This document shows, in pieces, positions 34,022 to 43,465 of a DNA stretch of 64,000 nt. Source of the stretch: JAEUTH01 sp039931675 (GTDB lineage Bacteria; Bacteroidota; Bacteroidia; AKYH767-A; OLB10); NCBI GenBank assembly GCA_039931675.1, contig JBDTRM010000286.1, positions 1-64,000 of the forward strand. Reading direction: 5' to 3'. The notes under the pieces are model-generated. The model saw nothing but the letters and a program-made list of their open reading frames with translations, was not told the DNA's origin and searched no databases. Within the stretch, counting starts at the first letter, position 1. Each line of letters starts with the position of its first letter. Both the position numbers and the translations under genes were made by a program.

Positions 34022-34588
34022 ATGAATGTAGAAACTCTCCCCTTAAAAATCACAATTCACAAATTGAATCTTGAAACACCCCGATTACGAATCAGAAAAC
34101 TTATCATGAATGATGTAACTGCCTGGATGGAATATTTTCAATCGCCACAGGTATTAAAGTTTATGGGCTTTAAGCCTGATGATAAACAGGGTTGCATCAT
34201 TTGGATTGAAAAACAATTAAAACGTTATGCCGCAAATGAGCATGACGGTTTGCGCGCCCTCATTGATAAAGAAACAAATGAAATGGTAGGGCAGTGTGGA
34301 TTCTTAATTCAGGAAATAGATAACGAAGTTGTTTTGGAAATCGGGTACCACCTTATATCACGTTTCTGGAAAAAAGGATATGCGACCGAAGCTGCAAAGG
34401 CATTTAAAGAATATGCATTTGAAAATAATCTTGCTGATTCTTTGGTTTCCATTATTCACATTGATAATATTAACTCGCAGCAGGTGGCAGAGCGCAATGG
34501 CATGAAACGCGAAAGGCAAACAACTTTCAGAGACACGGCTGTTTTTATATACAGGATTGATAAACAAGACTGGCTTAAGTCTTTTTAG
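34022..34588 (+). CDS. GNAT N-acetyltransferase, RimJ/RimL type
   Basis: 188 residues. It opens with LETPRLRIRKLIMND, the RimJ/RimL start, and has the acetyl-CoA loop region (EIGYHLISRFWKKGYATEA) and the C-terminal NINSQQVAERNGM motif. It probably acetylates an amino group of a protein or small molecule; the substrate is not predictable. Single-gene transcript ending before a strong bidirectional terminator. Confidence 0.88.
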   Translation: MNVETLPLKITIHKLNLETPRLRIRKLIMNDVTAWMEYFQSPQVLKFMGFKPDDKQGCIIWIEKQLKRYAANEHDGLRALIDKETNEMVGQCGFLIQEIDNEVVLEIGYHLISRFWKKGYATEAAKAFKEYAFENNLADSLVSIIHIDNINSQQVAERNGMKRERQTTFRDTAVFIYRIDKQDWLKSF

Positions 34589-34644
34589 TTTGGGCTGGAA
34601 GTTGGAGGTCGGAAGTTAGAGGTTAAAGGTTAAAATAGCTCAGG

Positions 34645-34677
34645 AACTTTGACAAAGTTTCTTCGTTTGTTAAAGTT
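34645..34677. repeat. Imperfect AACTTTGACAAAG hairpin
   Basis: The left arm is identical to that at 11614-11626; the right arm (GTTTGTTAAAGTT) has drifted. Confidence 0.6.
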
Positions 34678-34690
34678 ATAATGACAAAAA

Positions 34691-34720
34691 AACGGTTGCT
34701 GATAATTATCAACAACCGTT
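34691..34720. terminator. Bidirectional terminator between convergent genes
   Basis: A long stem (AACGGTTG / CAACCGTT plus TGATAA / TTATCA with one mismatch) with A runs on the left and T runs on the right, suited to ending both the GNAT gene and the leftward outer-membrane gene. Confidence 0.8.
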
Positions 34721-34746
34721 TTCCTTTTTTCTTTTACTTTACATTG

Positions 34747-35628
34747 CTACCAAAGATAACCCAAGGTAATACCTGCCGACATAATTAATGGTACACTTTT
34801 GCCAAAATATATATGGCTATAATCATAAGTCTGTTGGGTTTTATAAATATCGCTATAATAGTTATTTCCTGAATGGGCGGTTTTAGTGGAGTTAATAATA
34901 TCGGCAGTATGAAAAGCATAGCCCATACCAAAATACCAGTCAATAGTAGCTACCTTGCCAAGAATGGCCTGCCTGCCGTAAACAAGGCTTATACCATAGC
35001 TGCCATATTTTATCCTGTCAGTTTGTGCACTACCTCCATAACCTGAAGATTGCTGCATGTCCTGAGCATATATGCTTACAGAAATTTCAGGTTTAAGATA
35101 TCTGCCGCGCATGGCATGTGAATACTGCATACCATGCATCACATAATCGGTGCTCAATAAAAACTTAGGACCGATTTTTACAAATGCTCCTGCAGCATGG
35201 TTATCATTAGCGCTTAATCCGGGGCCGATAATACCGATTTTGCCTTCTACATTAAGCCCCACTCTTATCATATATTCATACCCAAAGGCAATGTCTTGCG
35301 TGAGCGGAGAGAAAAATTCAAATTTTACCACATGTGTTTTGTCACGAATATCCACATCGCCACTTGCACTGTATGGGTCAGGTGTAATGATCATTTCGCG
35401 TCCATTGGAAAAAACAATTTTCGAAATTTCATCTTTACTCATTATGAACTGTGGACCATCAAGGTTATCAAAGTCCCAGTATTTTATTTCATCTAAACCT
35501 ACTTCGCTTATCTTGGCTTTAATGGTTGTTTTATCTTTTTTATAGATTATGTCCTGTGCCATTACATTAATGCTGCACAATGTTGCAAATGCAAATACCA
35601 ATAATGATTTAAGAAGTTGCTTGTTCAT
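34747..35628 (-). CDS. Probable outer-membrane beta-barrel protein
   Basis: About 293 residues from the ATG at 35626-35628, which starts the signal peptide MNKQLLKSLLVFAFATLCS (an upstream in-frame start would add 17 unlikely residues). After a small N-terminal domain (DIIYKKDKTTIKAKISEVG, common in Bacteroidota envelope proteins) the sequence alternates aromatic/glycine strands (FGYEYMIRVGLNVEGKIG, YGISLVYGRQ) and ends in a hydrophobic strand with a final aromatic (TLGYLW). This pattern fits an eight- to ten-stranded barrel. Function unknown. Confidence 0.72.
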   Translation of the reverse strand: MNKQLLKSLLVFAFATLCSINVMAQDIIYKKDKTTIKAKISEVGLDEIKYWDFDNLDGPQFIMSKDEISKIVFSNGREMIITPDPYSASGDVDIRDKTHVVKFEFFSPLTQDIAFGYEYMIRVGLNVEGKIGIIGPGLSANDNHAAGAFVKIGPKFLLSTDYVMHGMQYSHAMRGRYLKPEISVSIYAQDMQQSSGYGGSAQTDRIKYGSYGISLVYGRQAILGKVATIDWYFGMGYAFHTADIINSTKTAHSGNNYYSDIYKTQQTYDYSHIYFGKSVPLIMSAGITLGYLW

Positions 35629-35720
35629 GAGTTTCAAGTTTAAGGAGTTTATGAGTTCAAATGTAGAAATATTTATCAATTAACGTGAGTTGTGGATTAG
35701 AATTGCGCACACGGTGCTTT

Positions 35721-35745
35721 TGGTTGGTGTTTTTTTCACCAACCA
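35721..35745. repeat. Palindromic repeat family A, copy 3
   Basis: TGGTTGGTG, seven T, CACCAACCA in the divergent gap between the barrel gene and the paralogue pair. The rest of the gap shows no clear promoter. Confidence 0.85.
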
Positions 35746-35840
35746 CAGGCAGGGTAGCCAGTTTTTTTATTTATCAATTCTAAATTAAATTACTTTTAGC
35801 GCAATCAAAACTCAAAGCAATATTTATTAAAACCAAACTC

Positions 35841-37607
35841 ATGATGAATAAATTACTACTATCTATCGTTTTATTATTCGTGCTGTTTTTATCAGCATCA
35901 AATGTTAATGCGCAATGCCCAGGCTGTTTAATTGACAGCACACAAATTGCTGTAGGCATTTACCCCGATACATTACCTGACGGAACTAAAAATCAGCCTT
36001 ATGATGAGAATATCACATTTGTAATGTTTACCGACACATTAGCATTGCAGGTTTATACTTTCCAGATTATTTCGGTGAGTGGTTTGCCTGCGGGTCTAAG
36101 TTGGGAATGTAACAATGCTGTTTCAGGATGTACTTATGATCCGTTAGTAAATCTATACGGCTGTGTAAAAATTTGCGGCACCCCATTACAGGCAGGTTCA
36201 TTTAATATGAATGTGACAGTGATAGCCGATATTGCAATAGTAGGACCTCAGCTTGTTTCATTCGTGAGGCCGTTTACGGTTACGCAAGGCTCTTCAAGCA
36301 ATGGGGGTTTCAGCACTGCGCCATCATCAACCTGCCCAAACAGTGCTGTGCAATTTACAAGTATTATTCCTGCACTTAATTATACATGGGATTTTTCAAA
36401 CGGATTAATTGATTCAATTCCCGATCCCGCTACTTCATTTGCTAACCCGGGCGATTACGTAATTACACAAAATGCATTGTTAGGTTATAATCTTGATAGT
36501 TTAACTATCAGCAGTGTTCCTTACAATTATTTTAGTGATAGCTCAGCAGGAAACGATCCAATACCGGATATTTATTTTACTGTTTTTGATAGTGCAGGCA
36601 CGAACATTTTTAATTCAGTAACTGCTACTGATGCAAGTTTGCCTTTGCTTTTTGATAGCATCACACTGCTGCTTACCAATCAGAATTACACCATTAAGGT
36701 TTATGATTATGATTTGTTTTTAGGCCCTGATACACTTGGCCAGGTTACTTTTAACGGTACCACTTTAACAGGTACATTAATTGATTCAATAGCTGGGGTG
36801 AGCGATTCATTAACGCTAAGCTGGTGGTTGTCGCCTGTGATAGTTGTAAATACCGATACCGTTCACATTTTTACTCCGCCTGCACCACCTGTAATAAATA
36901 GTTCGGGTAACGATTCCTTATGTGCAGGTGACAGTGTGCAGCTAAGCATACCATTTATTGCAGGCAACATTGTTCAATGGTATAATGATACTGTTATTTT
37001 GATTGGCAGCAATGATACCGCTTTATGGGTAAGTCAATCAGGAAATTATTGGGCTAATGAACAGGATACTAATGGCTGTGCTGCTTCATCAAATCCATAC
37101 CAGTTTACTTTGGTTCCATTGCCACCTAAACCTAATTTTGCGGTTAACGGAAATACGCTAACCTGTTTTGTAACCGGGTATAATTTGCAATGGTATGTAA
37201 ACGGGATCCCGATAGCAGGTGCCGACACTAATGTGTGGACGGCAGTTACCCCCGGGTATTACCAGGTAATAGCCTGCAACGATTTTGGCTGTTGCAATGT
37301 TTCCGATTCTGTGTTGCTTACAGGAGTTGGTATAATTGTATGTAACCCTGATCCTTTATTTGTTACCCTTAGACCTAACCCTGCATCATCACATTTTGAT
37401 ATTAATTATGTTTCAAAATATGATTTGAAAGCTGAAATGAAAATAAGAGATGGTAACAGCAGAATTGTATTTGAAGAATCCTTTGAACTCAAGCAAGGCA
37501 GCAATACGAAAAGGATAAACTGCAACCATTTAACTAACGGTGTTTATACTGTTGAAATGAAAAATGAAAACACTACTATTGTTAATAAACTTGTAATTGA
37601 AAAGTAA
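35841..37607 (+). CDS. T9SS surface protein, first of a tandem paralogue pair
   Basis: 588 residues with a signal peptide ending NVNAQ. The mature N-terminus is CPGCLID, with a further conserved pair of cysteines (WECNN, YGCVKICGTP). A PKD-like domain (TWDFSNG), a beta domain, and an Ig-like domain (SLCAGDSVQLS, VQWYNDT) follow. The last 80 residues are a T9SS sorting domain (PNPASS). It is very similar throughout to the next gene. No enzyme motif is seen; a surface or adhesin role is inferred. Confidence 0.85.
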   Translation: MMNKLLLSIVLLFVLFLSASNVNAQCPGCLIDSTQIAVGIYPDTLPDGTKNQPYDENITFVMFTDTLALQVYTFQIISVSGLPAGLSWECNNAVSGCTYDPLVNLYGCVKICGTPLQAGSFNMNVTVIADIAIVGPQLVSFVRPFTVTQGSSSNGGFSTAPSSTCPNSAVQFTSIIPALNYTWDFSNGLIDSIPDPATSFANPGDYVITQNALLGYNLDSLTISSVPYNYFSDSSAGNDPIPDIYFTVFDSAGTNIFNSVTATDASLPLLFDSITLLLTNQNYTIKVYDYDLFLGPDTLGQVTFNGTTLTGTLIDSIAGVSDSLTLSWWLSPVIVVNTDTVHIFTPPAPPVINSSGNDSLCAGDSVQLSIPFIAGNIVQWYNDTVILIGSNDTALWVSQSGNYWANEQDTNGCAASSNPYQFTLVPLPPKPNFAVNGNTLTCFVTGYNLQWYVNGIPIAGADTNVWTAVTPGYYQVIACNDFGCCNVSDSVLLTGVGIIVCNPDPLFVTLRPNPASSHFDINYVSKYDLKAEMKIRDGNSRIVFEESFELKQGSNTKRINCNHLTNGVYTVEMKNENTTIVNKLVIEK

Positions 37608-37626
37608 CGATAAAATCAAACTTATT

Positions 37627-39393
37627 ATGAAAGGACTACTATTATCTTTTGCACTTCTACCAGTGATGTTGTTATCAACATCAACCATTAATGCACAATG
37701 CCCCGGTTGTTTAATTGATACTACGCAAACAGCAGTGGGCCTATATCCCGACACATTGCCCGATGTCACTTTAAATCAGCCTTACGATGAGGATATTACC
37801 TTTGTAATGTTTACTGATACGCTGGGATTAACAGTAAATACTTTTCAAATTTTATCTGTTAGCGGCATTCCATTTGGCTTAGGGTGGGAGTGTAATAACG
37901 TGACTAACGGTTGTGTATATGATCCTTCAGTAAGCATTTATGGTTGTGTAAAAATATGCGGAACTCCTTTACAGGCCGGAACTTTTAATGCATTGGTAAC
38001 AGTAATTGCTGATGTTCAGATAGTGGGTCAGCAAACGGTTACGTTTACATTGCCCATTACAGTTTTGCAGGGGTCAGGCGGCAATGCAGGTTTTACATTT
38101 ACGCCTGCTGGAGGTTGCCAGCCGCTCACGATAAATTACAATGCCATTGTAAGTGCTTACGATTATTTGTGGGATTTTGGGAATGGTGTTAACGATACCG
38201 GTGCCACGCCACCTCCGCAGGTATATGCAACAGCAGGTGATTATCCTGTTGCAATGGTAAGCACAGTCGGCTTTCAGTTGCAAAGTATTACGGTAACAGG
38301 TATTCCTGATAATTACGGTGATTTATTCGGCCTCGAAACCACGCCCGATCTTTATTTTTATATCTATGATCAAAACGGTAACCAGGTTTTTGATTCTCAT
38401 CCTACAGTTGTGGACCAACTTCCGCCATATACGTGGAGTGGTTTGAATTTAGGACTTACCAACCAGGTTTATACATTGCATCTGTGGGATGAAGACGGAA
38501 TTTTAAAAGGGGCAGATGACGATCTTGCTGCTGTAAGCTGGAGTGGCAATTTGCTAAGCGGCACTTTAACTGCAACACTAACGGGAGTTGCCGACTCGCT
38601 CGTTATTTCTTTTGTAACAACACCACTTACACTTACCTATAATGATACCGTACATGTTTTTCCTTTACCTGCCGTTCCTGTTATTGCTGCCAGCAATAAT
38701 GATTCAATTTGCGAAGGCGATTCAAGCATATTATCAGTGGCAGTTCCTATAGGTGGTACTGTGCAATGGTATAATGATACTACCTTGATGATTGGTGTAA
38801 ATACAGATTCAATTGTTGTGCTTCAACCAGGAAATTACATAGCTCAAATTATGGATACTAATGGCTGTGGTGCTTCATCAATGCCTTACCTGTTTACAGT
38901 AATTCCGTTGCCTCCCAAACCTAACTTTGCAGTTAATGGAAATACGCTAACCTGTTTTGTAACCGGGTTTAATTTGCAATGGTACGTAAACGGAATCCCG
39001 ATTGCGGGCGCTGATAGTAATGTATGGACAGCAGTTACTCCCGGTTATTATATGGTAATTGCCTGCAACGCTTTCGGTTGTTGCACACAATCTGATTCAG
39101 TATTGTTGACCGGTGCCGGTATTGCAAATTATAATAATGATCTCTCAGTTAAAATAATACCTAATCCTGCATCATCACATTTTGATATTAATTACGTTTC
39201 AAAATCTGATTTGAAAACGGATATGAAATTAAGAGATGTAAACAGCCGAATTGTATTTGATGAATCATTTGAACTAAAGCAAGGCAGCAATACGAAAAGA
39301 GTTAATTGCAATTATTTACCGGCAGGGGTTTATACTGTTGAAATGAAAAATGAAAAGGGTAGTGTTATTAGAAAATTGGTGATAGGGAGGTGA
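37627..39393 (+). CDS. T9SS surface protein, second of the tandem pair
   Basis: Also 588 residues when started at the ATG 37627, which gives a normal signal peptide (MKGLLLSFALLPVMLLS, ending INAQ) and removes an 11-bp overlap with the gene before it. It shares the domain order of its neighbour: CPGCLID start, PKD-like domain (YLWDFGNG), Ig-like domain, sorting domain. The segment starting PPKPNFAVNGNTLTCFVTG is almost identical between the two, including at DNA level, pointing to recent duplication or gene conversion. Confidence 0.87.
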   Translation: MKGLLLSFALLPVMLLSTSTINAQCPGCLIDTTQTAVGLYPDTLPDVTLNQPYDEDITFVMFTDTLGLTVNTFQILSVSGIPFGLGWECNNVTNGCVYDPSVSIYGCVKICGTPLQAGTFNALVTVIADVQIVGQQTVTFTLPITVLQGSGGNAGFTFTPAGGCQPLTINYNAIVSAYDYLWDFGNGVNDTGATPPPQVYATAGDYPVAMVSTVGFQLQSITVTGIPDNYGDLFGLETTPDLYFYIYDQNGNQVFDSHPTVVDQLPPYTWSGLNLGLTNQVYTLHLWDEDGILKGADDDLAAVSWSGNLLSGTLTATLTGVADSLVISFVTTPLTLTYNDTVHVFPLPAVPVIAASNNDSICEGDSSILSVAVPIGGTVQWYNDTTLMIGVNTDSIVVLQPGNYIAQIMDTNGCGASSMPYLFTVIPLPPKPNFAVNGNTLTCFVTGFNLQWYVNGIPIAGADSNVWTAVTPGYYMVIACNAFGCCTQSDSVLLTGAGIANYNNDLSVKIIPNPASSHFDINYVSKSDLKTDMKLRDVNSRIVFDESFELKQGSNTKRVNCNYLPAGVYTVEMKNEKGSVIRKLVIGR

Positions 39394-39490
39394 AATTGAT
39401 AATTTTAAGGATAGCAAACTTATTACAATTTAATTTCAAATGTTCATTGCAATAATGTTATAATGGCTCCTAAAAACAAATTTAGTTTGT

Positions 39491-39810
39491 TTAATTTTCC
39501 TTCCCGGCATCCTCCTCACCTGTAAACCCCGGAGGAAAACCTAATGACTCTAAAAGCTTGCCGTTATAATATTCCTGCTTATCGTACTCGCCTATCTGCT
39601 TATGTAAACGTATCATGTTAATGTATATGGTGGTGCGCAATTGGTCAGGCACTGTCATTTGGAGCGCTTTATCAAGCAATTCAATAGCTGCATTTATATC
39701 ACTGTGTTCAGTATAATCAATAGCTGCCATATTATTAACCACTTCGGGATAATCAGGTTTTAATTTTAATGCCTCCACGTAGTGATGCATGGCTCGATAT
39801 AATGTCCCGG
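39491..39810 (-). pseudogene. TPR-protein fragment, 5' end missing
   Basis: From 39790 the reverse strand encodes 99 residues with TPR spacing (YVEALKLKPDYPEVVNNMA, INAAIELLDKAL). The same frame continues upstream as GTLYRA, the start of the first repeat helix, then meets a stop eight codons before the ATG. There is no signal peptide or initiation context, so this looks like the 3' end of a longer TPR gene cut near 39800, where the truncated forward gene also begins. Confidence 0.65.
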
Positions 39811-40738
39811 GTTAGCTGGTTATCCGATACCGCAATATTATCCTCATGGGGTATTGCCACAGCCCGGTAATGAGGTTAATATGCCAAGCCACACTATGCA
39901 TCATCAATATAAAATACTTTCTGATTTTATTAATGTTCCTTACAATGGCCTATCATCTAATATGATTGATTTTACTGATGATTTAACACCATATCAATAT
40001 TTTGGACCCGATTTAGCTGCTCCTAATAATATTGAAAGCTATTATTTAGTAAACAGCAATTCTGACAAAGCCTGGGGATGGGTTCACAATCTTGACCATT
40101 ACTGGGCTAAGAAGTATATTACAACAAGTTATTATAACCTTCCCGGTGGGGATCCCTCCGTTTGGGATGACGTATTGGATGTAGGCACTGAAATAGACGA
40201 TTGCCAAGGAGTTATCACTACTACTATATATTTAGATGGATTTGAAGCCAATACTGAATTTCAAATTATATTTTATCAGACTTTTGCGAATGTCGGTACA
40301 AATACGGGAACATGGCTAACGCCAGGAACGTGGACAGGATTTTCTAATACGGAAACAACCTCAGTAAACGGCATTTTACCTATGACGGTTACTTTAGGCT
40401 GCGACAGCACCGATGGGGATTATGGTTTTTATATTGTAAAGAATTCAATACCCCATAGAGAAATGCCTACTGCCGATAATCCTAATAGTGCAGAGCCGTT
40501 ATTTGATTTTGCTATACATCCACCGGTTTCAAGAGATATATTTGATCTTACTTTTGATAAGACAAGTATTGGGACCGTGCAAATTGATGTTAAGGATTTA
40601 CTTGGTAAAATAATTTTTCATACTTCATCAAGTGCTCCTTTTTTTACAATTAACCTATCTGACAAACTACCGGGAATTTATTTTGTAACTTGCAGTGATG
40701 GTTATGTAACAAAAACGAAAAGAATAATTAAGTTATAG
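39803..40738 (+). pseudogene. 5'-truncated T9SS protein gene
   Basis: The forward frame is open from 39803, directly after an in-frame stop at 39800-39802, and reads CPGLAGYPIPQYYPHG before the first possible start (TTG 39854; first ATG 39881). It then encodes about 290 residues of a secreted beta-rich protein ending in a T9SS sorting domain (KTKRIIKL). There is no signal peptide although such proteins need one. The gene therefore seems to have lost its 5' end at the same point as the TPR fragment. It may be untranslated or non-exported. The next gene starts 2 bp after its stop. Confidence 0.6.
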
Positions 40739-40740
40739 TT

Positions 40741-42345
40741 ATGAATAAAGCAATAACGATAATTTGTTTTTTACTTCTGGTTAACTCTTACTGCATAGGT
40801 CAATCACAATTTAAAAAATTATGGTTTTTTAACCTTCCTCCATTTGGAGCCCCTTTTGCCCCTTGGATAATTAGCCAAGATGACTCTTCTTATACTTTTT
40901 TCGATGATAAACCATATTCTACACTTTTTGTAAAAACCGATTTATTGGGAAATATACTTTATCATCACTTTCCAAGATTCGATTCCTATAAGTTGGTAAG
41001 CAAACCTTTTTTAATAGATAGTAAGTTTTATGATTTTGTAGGTAGTTACTATTCGGTATTAGATACAGCAGGCAATCTTTTAAACAAATATGTTTTTTAC
41101 AATGATTCAATAATGAATCATTCAAATACAGGATTTTCCGAAAGTGTCTTTGAGCATCATACCTGTTATGCAAGCGGGGCTATCACTTTTTTTGACACCA
41201 TTTATCATGGTTATCCGTTAATTATTAAGGCAGATAGTGCGTTGAATGTGCAATGGGCGCATTATATAACTTCACTTGAAAATGTTGCTTTTTTTGATAA
41301 AACTTGCTTGGGTGTTGATGGTTCGATTTATTCATTGATAAAATATGATTCTGTTTACATTTCTACAGATTCAACTGCATATGGCATAGCAAAATTTGAT
41401 ACATTATCGGGTAGCCTACAATGGGCAAAAAAGTATTTAAAAAGCCCTTACATAATTAAAGATATTATTCCTTTTGACAGTACCTCAATTTTAATGTACG
41501 GAATGAATGACGAACATTTTGTTGGAGGCACTAATCCCTATTGGGATGATTCACTTTTTGTAATGAGGATAGATACCGGAGGAAATGTTATTGGGTTTAG
41601 GAAATATAGGCAGGGCACAACAGGATTATTATTTGTAAGCCAAATTATCAATGCTAGTGACGGAGGCTTTATATTAACAGGCGGTTTTGCTGAAGATACA
41701 ATTGCAAATGGGAAAATACTAATGATAAAATTTGATAACCAGTTGAATATACAATGGGCTCGAAAGCACTTCGCATCCGATGGCTATGCATATAGTAATT
41801 CGGTAATACAAACTAACGATGGTGGCTATTTAGTGTGTGGTGGTGCAACATTGGGTCCCGGTCCAAATGATGTTTATGCCTACATAATTAAAACTGATAG
41901 CCTCGGCAGTGCAGGCTGCGAGGAGGATACGCTTGCAGGTATAACTTACACAACCATGAATGTAACACCTGTGGATTTAAATTATACCACCGATACCATA
42001 AGCATTTACACAGCACCTGTTGCAATAGGAGATACCATGATGGGTAGCTTTACAGAGTATGATGCCTGTGTGTTTCTTGGAGTGCCGGAGTTTAGCATAC
42101 AACAAAACAACGGGCTTTTAATTTATCCTAACCCAGCTACAACTATTATAAATATTCAACTAAAACCAAACACTACAGCAACACAAATTGATGTGTATGA
42201 TATGCAAGGCAGATTGGTGCTTCAGAGCAATGATGTTAATTCATACCCACTGCAATTAAATGTTGCTGCTTTGGTAAAGGGTATGTATGTGGTGAGGGTT
42301 AGCTGTGGAGAGAGTTCGTTTATGGGGCGGGTGGTTGTGGAGTAG
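40741..42345 (+). CDS. Secreted T9SS protein with beta-propeller-like repeats
   Basis: 534 residues with a signal peptide (ending SYCIGQ at about 21). Repeats of the form ASDGGFILTGGF, NDGGYLVCGGA, MIKFDNQLNIQWARK are delta-60/SBBP-like propeller blades. The C-terminal 80 residues form a T9SS type A sorting domain (IYPNPATT, GMYVVRV). It starts 2 bp after the truncated gene, so the pair was probably an operon; it may now depend on an unrelated promoter. Confidence 0.82.
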   Translation: MNKAITIICFLLLVNSYCIGQSQFKKLWFFNLPPFGAPFAPWIISQDDSSYTFFDDKPYSTLFVKTDLLGNILYHHFPRFDSYKLVSKPFLIDSKFYDFVGSYYSVLDTAGNLLNKYVFYNDSIMNHSNTGFSESVFEHHTCYASGAITFFDTIYHGYPLIIKADSALNVQWAHYITSLENVAFFDKTCLGVDGSIYSLIKYDSVYISTDSTAYGIAKFDTLSGSLQWAKKYLKSPYIIKDIIPFDSTSILMYGMNDEHFVGGTNPYWDDSLFVMRIDTGGNVIGFRKYRQGTTGLLFVSQIINASDGGFILTGGFAEDTIANGKILMIKFDNQLNIQWARKHFASDGYAYSNSVIQTNDGGYLVCGGATLGPGPNDVYAYIIKTDSLGSAGCEEDTLAGITYTTMNVTPVDLNYTTDTISIYTAPVAIGDTMMGSFTEYDACVFLGVPEFSIQQNNGLLIYPNPATTIINIQLKPNTTATQIDVYDMQGRLVLQSNDVNSYPLQLNVAALVKGMYVVRVSCGESSFMGRVVVE

Positions 42346-42395
42346 GTTATGAGTTAATGTTACTCCCTTATAGTCCAAGCTTAGCAGAAGAATAG

Positions 42396-42415
42396 CGCAA
42401 GCGTCCGCTTGTGGT
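42396..42415. repeat. REP-like hairpin (AAGCG-TC-CGCTT)
   Basis: GCAAGCGTCCGCTTGTGG contains a short palindrome and opens the repeat-rich, gene-poor stretch 42346-43465. Confidence 0.5.
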
Positions 42416-42443
42416 GCGACAAGGCTACTCAATTAATATTACC

Positions 42444-42607
42444 TCAATCAACCCCATCTCTCCACAATAATTTTTTCGCACTGCGGTATAAATAATCCCC
42501 TGGCTTTTCTACAAAACCTGCTGCTACAAGGTTATAATGGATATAATCAATCTTTTGTTGAAGAAGGTAATTGCTGTCCAATACAATGGGATGATTATCC
42601 TGCCCCT
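42444..42607 (-). pseudogene. Y1/REP-associated tyrosine transposase C-terminal remnant
   Basis: The reverse strand encodes NHPIVLDSNYLLQQKIDYIH, AGFVEKPGDYLY and RSAKKLL, the conserved C-terminal region of Y1_Tnp (RAYT, TnpA-REP) transposases. The N-terminal half with the HUH pair and the catalytic tyrosine is absent; the frame upstream runs into a REP palindrome. Such single-domain transposases are associated with REP sequences, several of which lie within 200 bp. Confidence 0.75.
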
Positions 42608-42611
42608 GATA

Positions 42612-42632
42612 GTGCGAGCTTCTAGCTCGTTC
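42612..42632. repeat. REP palindrome GAGCT-TCT-AGCTC
   Basis: GTGCGAGCTTCTAGCTCGTTC, adjoining the transposase remnant. Confidence 0.7.
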
Positions 42633-42673
42633 TTTTTCTATCCACAACATTGAAATTCTTTTATAGTTAACCT

Positions 42674-42686
42674 GCAAGCTCGCACC
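42674..42686. repeat. Half REP (GCAAGCTCGCACC)
   Basis: Matches one arm and tail of the REP at 42766-42787. Confidence 0.5.
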
Positions 42687-42765
42687 GGCAGTTAAAATAT
42701 AGGATTATCTTCAACCGGAATTTAATTGAGAAACAAAAAAATGGAATCATCAATTTGCGAGAGAG

Positions 42766-42787
42766 GAACGAGCTACAAGCTCGCACC
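42766..42787. repeat. REP palindrome GAGCT-ACA-AGCTC
   Basis: Arms CGAGCT and AGCTCG around ACA, flanked by GAA and CACC, inverted with respect to the copy at 42612-42632. Confidence 0.7.
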
Positions 42788-43398
42788 AGCCGGGGGTTTA
42801 CCTTACCTTTGATAACAGGTTTAATTTTATCTGATTCCCTGTTGAAGCAGGTTTTGTTTAACATGAATGGCAGTATCTTTACAGCAGTGCAAGAGATTAA
42901 ACAGGAGTAAAGGGATTAGTGCCAATAACCATAATTCAATAATGAAATCTTATGGCTTATGTTATATTGCACAGCAAAAGAAAATTGGATGGCGAGTCTT
43001 TTCGCGCCACAAGTCGGGCAGTAGCACGAAGGCCTTGGAAGACTTGCGACAGTGGGTTATTGAAAAAATAAAAGAAGCGGTTCAGGAATTAGAATTATCA
43101 AAAAAGTAATAATCAACCTGGTTAGCACGGCATTGGCGCCCTTCAGGGCTACGGGTACGCGCTGGCAGCCTGCAACAGAATAAATTATTTTATAATTACT
43201 TTTCAGAAAACAATTACTGCTTCTATCAGAAAAATTGAACAAGAGCAAAACATTTCCTTTCCAAACGCAGAAGTTCCTTGCAGGATAACATTATAGGAAA
43301 ATATTGTCATTTTCTACCCCCTCCTGTAAAAGGGAAAGCACGGTGGTTGTTCTTCAGTTGATTATTTGAAACCGAATTATAACTGTCAGAGTATATGT
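42788..43398. other. Gene-poor stretch beyond the transposase remnant
   Basis: Contains only short frames without family features, including an 80-residue forward frame from 42867 that I do not accept as a gene. A GC-rich patch at about 43130-43170 (GGCGCCCTTCAGGGCTACGG) may be another repeat. Confidence 0.4.
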
Positions 43399-43431
43399 AC
43401 TTTCGGAAAGTTCCTTCAACTTTCCGAAAGT
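43399..43431. repeat. Perfect 14-bp inverted repeat (ACTTTCGGAAAGTT)
   Basis: Arms at 43399-43412 and 43418-43431 with a 5-nt loop, just past the 3' end of the flavin reductase gene; without a T run. A degenerate relative (CTTTCGGAAAGTTG) lies at about 58544. Confidence 0.85.
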
Positions 43432-43465
43432 TGCAAACGTAAAAACAATAGAAGGTTTTTCGAGC

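Noticed and set aside
42867..43109. 80-residue forward open frame downstream of the REP palindromes
   Set aside because: No recognisable domain or signal; it lies in repeat-rich DNA beside a transposase remnant and its start region is not convincing.
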